A DNA stretch of 9,229 nt from Oscillospiraceae bacterium (GTDB lineage: Bacteria > Bacillota_A > Clostridia > Oscillospirales > Oscillospiraceae): positions 1 through 9,229 of the forward strand of contig SVLA01000081.1 of assembly GCA_015068175.1 (NCBI GenBank), given 5' to 3'. Positions 5,561-9,229 of the stretch are shown here, piece after piece. The position numbers and the translations under genes are program-made. The notes below the pieces were generated by a model. The model saw only the letters and a list, made by a program, of their open reading frames with translations, made no database searches and was not told the origin of the DNA. Position 1 is the first letter of the stretch; every line of letters starts with the position of its first letter.

Positions 5561-6913
5561 ATGGCATTTGAAGGCTTAACTGAAAAGATCTCTGCCACCT
5601 TCAAAAAGCTCCGTGGCAAGGGCCGCCTGAAAGAGGCCGATGTCAAGGAGGCCATGCGGGAGATCCGTATGGCATTGCTGGAGGCAGACGTCAGCTATAA
5701 GGTCTGCAAGGATTTCACCAAGGCCGTTACCGAGCGCTGCATCGGCGCCGATGTGCTGGAATCCCTGACCCCGGCCCAGATGATCGTCAAGATCGTCAAC
5801 GAAGAGCTGTGCAAGCTCATGGGCTCCGACCGGAAACATCTCAATATCAATCCCAACGGCCCCACGGTGGTGATGCTGGTTGGCCTTCAGGGCGCCGGTA
5901 AGACCACCAACGGCTCCAAACTGGCGGGTCTGATGAAACGCCAGGGCCGGAACCCCCTGCTGGTGGCCTGCGATATCTACCGCCCCGCCGCCATCACCCA
6001 GTTGAAGGTCTGCGGTGAAAAGCTGGGCATCCCCGTCTTTGACCGGGGCACCCAAAACCCGGTGGAAACCGCCAGAGAAGCGGTGCTTTACGCCCGTCAG
6101 CACGGCCATGATATGGTATTTCTGGATACCGCCGGCCGCCTGCATATCGACGAGACCCTGATGGACGAGCTGAAGAACATCAAAGCCGCCGTCAAACCCG
6201 ACGAGATCATGCTGGTGGTGGACGCCATGACCGGTCAGGACGCGGTCAACGCCGCGCAGAGCTTCAACGAATGGCTGGACATCGACTCCGTCATGCTTTC
6301 CAAGCTGGATGGCGATGCCCGCGGTGGCGCGGCGCTGTCCGTCCGGGCCATTACCGGCAAGCCCATCAAGTTTGTGGGTATGGGCGAAAAGCTGGAGGAC
6401 ATCGAACCCTTCCATCCCGACCGGATGGCGTCCCGGATCCTGGGCATGGGCGATGTGCTGAGCCTCATCGAAAAGGCTGAAAAGGCATTTGATGCCAAGC
6501 AGACCGCAGAGATGGAGGAAAAGCTGAGGTCCAACCGCTTTACCCTGCAGGATTACTACGATCAGCTTGTCCAGCTCAAGAACATGGGCTCTATGGAGGA
6601 CCTGCTGGCCCAAATGCCCGGCGGCGCCAACCTCAAAGGCGTTAAGCTGGATCCCAAGGCCATGGCCCATACCGAGGCCATCATCCTGTCCATGACCCCC
6701 GAAGAACGGGAAAAACCCCACATCATCGCCGCCTCCCGGAAACGGCGTATCGCCGCCGGCGCGGGCCTGAAGGTGGAGGATGTGAACAAGCTGCTGAAAT
6801 CATTTGAGCAAATGCAGAAGATGATCAAGCAGCTCTCCGGTCCCGGTGCCGGTAAAAAGATGAAGCGCATGGGCCGCATGGGCGGCTTTGGCGGAGGATT
6901 CCCCGGCTTCTGA
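5561..6913 (+). CDS. ffh: Signal recognition particle protein Ffh (SRP54 GTPase)
   Basis: The 450-aa Ffh binds 4.5S/scRNA, recognises signal peptides on nascent chains and pairs with FtsY for GTP-dependent delivery to SecYEG. The N domain spans about 1-95. The G domain contains GLQGAGKTT (108-116, P-loop), DTAGR (189-193) and [10 protein letters not shown] (247-256, guanine specificity; Ser replaces the more common Thr of TKLDG). The M domain starts near 310 and includes the RNA-binding segment [10 protein letters not shown]. The tail is Gly/Met rich and ends [10 protein letters not shown]. The start is one base after the ylxM stop, with GGAG in the ylxM 3' end acting as ribosome binding site. 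Length and motifs are normal and the gene is intact. The SRP RNA gene is not in this window. Confidence 0.97.
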   Translation: MAFEGLTEKISATFKKLRGKGRLKEADVKEAMREIRMALLEADVSYKVCKDFTKAVTERCIGADVLESLTPAQMIVKIVNEELCKLMGSDRKHLNINPNGPTVVMLVGLQGAGKTTNGSKLAGLMKRQGRNPLLVACDIYRPAAITQLKVCGEKLGIPVFDRGTQNPVETAREAVLYARQHGHDMVFLDTAGRLHIDETLMDELKNIKAAVKPDEIMLVVDAMTGQDAVNAAQSFNEWLDIDSVMLSKLDGDARGGAALSVRAITGKPIKFVGMGEKLEDIEPFHPDRMASRILGMGDVLSLIEKAEKAFDAKQTAEMEEKLRSNRFTLQDYYDQLVQLKNMGSMEDLLAQMPGGANLKGVKLDPKAMAHTEAIILSMTPEEREKPHIIAASRKRRIAAGAGLKVEDVNKLLKSFEQMQKMIKQLSGPGAGKKMKRMGRMGGFGGGFPGF

Positions 6914-6981
6914 AATCGTTCGTTAAAAGCAATTCGCTTTGCGATATAAAAATTTTTCAAATACTTTTGGAGGTGAAACTC

Positions 6982-7221
6982 ATGGTTAAGATCAGACTGA
7001 GAAGAATGGGTGCAAAGAAGGCTCCTTACTACCGCATCGTTGTGGCTGATGCCCGCTCCCCCCGCGACGGCCGCTGCATCGAGGAGATCGGCACTTACAA
7101 CCCCATGGTCGAGTCCAACAACATCACTGTGGATGTGGAGAAGGCTCAGACCTGGATCAAGAACGGTGCTCAGCCCACTGACACTGTCCGTGCTCTGCTG
7201 AAGAAGGCTGGCGTGCTGTAA
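6982..7221 (+). CDS. rpsP: 30S ribosomal protein bS16
   Basis: This 79-aa protein has the S16 hallmark [20 protein letters not shown], followed by [20 protein letters not shown]. It binds 16S rRNA early in 30S assembly. ATG 6982 is preceded by GGAGGTG (6969-6975); the frame extends to a TTG at 6967 inside the ribosome binding site, which is rejected. The 68-bp gap from ffh is AT-rich and contains TATAAA (6945-6950) without a convincing -35, so a weak extra promoter is possible, as is read-through from ffh. Codon use is even more biased than in its neighbours, as expected for a highly expressed gene. Confidence 0.97.
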   Translation: MVKIRLRRMGAKKAPYYRIVVADARSPRDGRCIEEIGTYNPMVESNNITVDVEKAQTWIKNGAQPTDTVRALLKKAGVL

Positions 7222-7245
7222 TCCCCTTTAAGGAGTTTTAGCGCA

Positions 7246-7476
7246 ATGAAAGAACTTTTGCTGTATATGGCAAAGAATCTGGTGGATGATCCCGAATCCG
7301 TCACCGTTACCGAAATCGATTCCGAGGACGGCAAGGTGCTGGAGCTGCGTGTGGCCGAAGGCGACATGGGCAAGGTGATCGGCCGCCAGGGTCGGATCGC
7401 CAAGGAGATCCGCACCATTGTTAAGACTGTGGCTATGCGCACCGGCGAGAAAGTCACCGTCGAAATCGTGGACTGA
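7246..7476 (+). CDS. khpA: KH-domain RNA-binding protein KhpA (YlqC)
   Basis: The 76-aa single KH domain has its GxxG loop as GRQG (46-49) within MGKVIGRQGRIAKEIRTIVK (41-60). In Firmicutes KhpA acts with KhpB/Jag as an RNA chaperone influencing cell elongation and division. Its place between rpsP and rimM is conserved. The start is 24 bp after the rpsP stop, with AAGGAG at 7230-7235 (ten-base spacing, slightly long). The gene ylqD, often found next in bacilli, is absent; a hairpin and element E3 occupy that position. Confidence 0.94.
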   Translation: MKELLLYMAKNLVDDPESVTVTEIDSEDGKVLELRVAEGDMGKVIGRQGRIAKEIRTIVKTVAMRTGEKVTVEIVD

Positions 7477-7483
7477 TGGATTT

Positions 7484-7507
7484 TGCGTGGCGTATGCCAC
7501 GCATTTT
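7484..7507 (+). terminator. Hairpin after khpA, possible weak terminator
   Basis: Perfect 8-bp arms TGCGTGGC (7484-7491) and GCCACGCA (7496-7503) with loop GTAT are followed by only four T residues. It starts 7 bp after the khpA stop. The stem is strong but the T-tract is poor, so partial termination or RNA 3'-end protection is as likely as full termination. Confidence 0.45.
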
Positions 7508-7539
7508 CCATTTCCCACCGTTTTCCATCTTTTGAAGTA

Positions 7540-7730
7540 TAAATTGTTGTTTACGGTAGCAGTAGCAATTACACAAAGTGCTGTCATCCCGACCAAGGCG
7601 AAGCCGCGTGGAGGGATCTTGGCACCGATTTTTCTGCAATCAAGAACGAAATACGAAGATCCCTCGACTCCCTTCGGTCGATCGGGATGACAACGTTTTT
7701 TGTTTTCACGCTGCGCTAAACAACAATTTA
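7540..7730. repeat. E3: 191-bp element with the shared terminal repeats, copy 1 of the GTCATCCCG core
   Basis: The ends TAAATTGTTGTTTA (7540-7553) and TAAACAACAATTTA (7717-7730) are exact inverted repeats. Inner paired segments are TGTCATCCCG (7582-7591) with CGGGATGACA (7683-7692), and GAGGGATCTT (7611-7620) with AAGATCCCTC (7656-7665), giving a long interrupted stem. The right end lies one base before the rimM AGGAGG. E4 is a near-copy in the same orientation. Similar GTCATCCCG...GGATCTT repeats are scattered in other bacterial genomes (from memory). No gene lies in 7477-7743. Confidence 0.92.
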
Positions 7731-7743
7731 CAGGAGGTTACCT

Positions 7744-8235
7744 ATGAAACTTCAATTTATCGAAGCCGGTGAGATCGTCACCACCCACGGTGTCCGTGGG
7801 GAAGTGAAGGTGCTGTGCTGGCTGGATGATCCCGAAATGCTTTGCGAATTTGACCGCTGCCGCATCAGCGGTAAAGAATATACCATGGACTCCTGCCGTG
7901 TTCAGAAAACCTGCAACCTGGTGAAGCTCCATGGCATCGACACCATGGAAGATGCCCAGGCCATGCGGGGCAAGGTGATCGAGCTGTACCGGGAAGACAT
8001 CGACGACGAAGTGATCTTCGCCGCCGAACTCATCGGCATGGAAGTCTACAGCGACGGCGTCTGCATCGGCAAGATCAAGGAAGTGCTGGATTACCCCGGC
8101 AATTCCGTCTATGTGGTCAAGGGCACCCATGAATATATGATCCCGGCGGTGAATTCCTTCATCCTCTCCACGGACCTGGAAAAGAACGAGATGCATGTGC
8201 GGATCATTGAGGGAATGCGGACTGATGAGAATTGA
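7744..8235 (+). CDS. rimM: Ribosome maturation factor RimM
   Basis: This 163-aa protein has the N-terminal RimM barrel (GEIVTTHGVRGEVKV, 9-23) and a C-terminal PRC-barrel (about 92-160, with YMIPAVNSFI at 131-140). RimM binds S19 and helps the 30S head mature. The start is fixed by AGGAGG at 7732-7737, which follows the right end of E3 at once; only 13 bp separate the element from the ATG. It overlaps trmD by 11 bases, indicating translational coupling. No promoter is evident between E3 and the gene, so expression probably depends on read-through from khpA or on a promoter inside E3 that I could not identify. Confidence 0.95.
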   Translation: MKLQFIEAGEIVTTHGVRGEVKVLCWLDDPEMLCEFDRCRISGKEYTMDSCRVQKTCNLVKLHGIDTMEDAQAMRGKVIELYREDIDDEVIFAAELIGMEVYSDGVCIGKIKEVLDYPGNSVYVVKGTHEYMIPAVNSFILSTDLEKNEMHVRIIEGMRTDEN

Positions 8236-8980
8236 TATTATGACCTTGTTCCCGGAGACCCTGGGGGATGTGCTGTCGGAAAGCATCCTGGGCCGGGCCC
8301 AGGATCGGGGGATCATCCGCATTGAGACCCACCAGATCCGGGACTATACCGCCAACAAGCAGAACCAGACCGACGATTACCCCTACGGCGGCGGCCGGGG
8401 CGCGGTGATGACGGCGGATCCGCTGTACCGTTGCTGGGAGGCGGTGTGCGATGAGGCCGCCGGCCCGGTCCATACCATCTATATGTCCCCCTGCGGCCAT
8501 ACCTTCAACCAGGCCGATGCCATCCGCCTGAGCAAGATGGAGAATATTATCATCGTCTGCGGCCACTATGAGGGCATCGACCAGCGATTCATCGACGAAT
8601 GCGTGGACGAGGAGATCAGCCTGGGCGACTTTGTCCTCACCGGCGGTGAGATCGCGGCCATGGCCGTCACCGATGCGGTGTGCCGCATGGTGCCCGGTGT
8701 CCTGGCGGACCCGGAGTGCTTCGAGGACGAGAGCCATTTTAACGGTCTGCTGGAGTACCCCCAGTATACCCGCCCGGCGGTGTGGCATGGCCGGGAGATC
8801 CCGGCGATCCTGACCTCCGGCAACCATGAAAAGGTGCGCCAATGGCGGCGGAAGCAATCCCTGCGCCGTACCCGTCAGCGCCGTCCCGATATGTATGCCA
8901 AACTGGACCTTTCCTCCAAGCAGGATCAAAAACTGCTGAAGGAAATGGCGGAAGAAGATGAGCAAACACCCACCAATTGA
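8225..8980 (+). CDS. trmD: tRNA (guanine37-N1)-methyltransferase TrmD
   Basis: The 251-aa SPOUT enzyme makes m1G37 in tRNAs with a G36G37 sequence, preventing +1 frameshifts; it is essential in most bacteria. It begins MRIDIMTLFPE. YPYGGGRGAVM (52-62), CGHYEGID (112-119) and SLGDFVLTGGE (132-142) build the trefoil-knot SAM site, and EYPQYTRPAVW (177-187) follows. ATG 8225 lies inside the rimM end; GAGGGA (8209-8214) precedes it, and an upstream GTG frame from 8195 is rejected. Without gaps, the residue aligned with the catalytic Asp169 of gamma-proteobacterial TrmD is Glu169 (Asp168 precedes it), and Arg58 replaces the usual Pro of GGGPG. The protein otherwise looks complete and functional. 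Confidence 0.96.
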   Translation: MRIDIMTLFPETLGDVLSESILGRAQDRGIIRIETHQIRDYTANKQNQTDDYPYGGGRGAVMTADPLYRCWEAVCDEAAGPVHTIYMSPCGHTFNQADAIRLSKMENIIIVCGHYEGIDQRFIDECVDEEISLGDFVLTGGEIAAMAVTDAVCRMVPGVLADPECFEDESHFNGLLEYPQYTRPAVWHGREIPAILTSGNHEKVRQWRRKQSLRRTRQRRPDMYAKLDLSSKQDQKLLKEMAEEDEQTPTN

Positions 8981-8999
8981 CCCGGTGGGTGTTGCTTTT
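8965..8999 (+). terminator. Hairpin at the trmD 3' end, probable terminator
   Basis: Perfect 10-bp arms AACACCCACC (8965-8974) and GGTGGGTGTT (8984-8993) are followed by GC and four T residues. The trmD stop codon lies in the 9-base loop, so a translating ribosome would block the stem. The short T-tract makes termination partial at best. The usual next gene, rplS, is not reached in this window. Confidence 0.6.
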
Positions 9000-9025
9000 G
9001 CCGCCGGTCGGTGGTAATATAATGA

Positions 9026-9215
9026 TAAATTGTTGTTTGCGGTAGCAGTAGCAATTACACAAAGTGCTGTCATCCCGACCAAGGCGAAGCCGCGTGGAGG
9101 GATCTTGGCACCGCTTTACTGCAATCAGGAACGAAATGCGAAGATCCCTCGACGCCCTTCGGTCGCTCGGGATGACAGCGTTTTTTGTTTTCACGCTGCG
9201 CTAAACAACAATTTA
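9026..9215. repeat. E4: 190-bp element, copy 2 of the E3 type
   Basis: The left end is TAAATTGTTGTTTG (9026-9039, last base changed) and the right end TAAACAACAATTTA (9202-9215). It aligns with E3 along its full length with about nine differences by eye, including one single-base deletion; several cluster in the central loop. It has the same orientation as E3 and lies about 30 bp after the trmD terminator hairpin. No gene is supportable between 8981 and the window end. Confidence 0.92.
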
Positions 9216-9229
9216 TCTCACCAAGGGAG

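Noticed and set aside
5576..6721. A 381-codon open frame on the minus strand opposite ffh
   Set aside because: It is the shadow of a strongly biased GC-rich gene; ffh explains the region, and the antisense frame has no recognisable domain.
6922..6950. Separate promoter for rpsP (TATAAA at 6945-6950)
   Set aside because: The -10 is acceptable, but the -35 at 17 bp spacing (GTTAAA) is poor; left as a remark under rpsP.
7700..7728. Promoter for rimM inside the right end of E3 (TTGTTT at 7700-7705)
   Set aside because: The matching -10 position reads ACAATT, which is too far from consensus.
8204..9082. Minus-strand frame opposite trmD extending into E4
   Set aside because: It is a shadow of trmD plus repeat sequence. 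A similar N-terminus opposite E3 arises only because E3 and E4 are copies.
3295..9215. CRISPR array
   Set aside because: The repeats are far apart, occur as inverted pairs around variable hairpins and have no regular spacers.

Overview
The window looks like a chromosomal segment of a fairly GC-rich Clostridia-class Firmicute, probably a gut Oscillospiraceae/Ruminococcaceae relative. This is inferred from strong AGGAGG ribosome binding sites, the conserved block ylxM-ffh-rpsP-khpA-rimM-trmD, a lipoprotein-type zinc-binding protein, and dispersed hairpin repeats of a kind common in such genomes. The species cannot be named from sequence alone.

Left part (1-3490, minus strand): a compact operon znuA-znuC-znuB-trmO encodes a high-affinity zinc (possibly manganese) ABC importer and, one base further on, the tRNA t6A37 methyltransferase TrmO. 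It is closed by a hairpin terminator at 71-123. The three transporter genes are linked by ATGA overlaps. A 136-bp inverted-repeat element lies in the presumed znuA leader.

Middle (3453-5123): a minus-strand 76-aa orphan gene has its own promoter and terminator. A plus-strand pair follows, a GNAT-like acetyltransferase and a three-helix membrane peptide. A 250-bp hairpin-rich element fills the gap after the pair and supplies the membrane peptide's stop codon.

Right part (5145-9025, plus strand): a near-consensus promoter drives ylxM-ffh (signal recognition particle), followed by rpsP and khpA (ribosomal protein S16 and a KH RNA-binding protein) and then rimM and trmD (16S maturation and tRNA m1G37 methylation). 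A hairpin plus a 191-bp element separates khpA from rimM. A second copy, about 95% identical by eye, follows trmD.

The most unusual content is a family of four intergenic elements, here called E1-E4 (3295-3430, 4874-5123, 7540-7730, 9026-9215). All begin with TAAATTGTTGTTTA and end with its reverse complement, with one mismatch each in E2 and E4. There are three unrelated hairpin-rich cores between these ends; only E3 and E4 share a core. They sit directly against ribosome binding sites, a stop codon or a terminator, and none encodes a protein. They look like non-autonomous, transposase-mobilised elements or a conserved end pair carrying exchangeable hairpin cargo.
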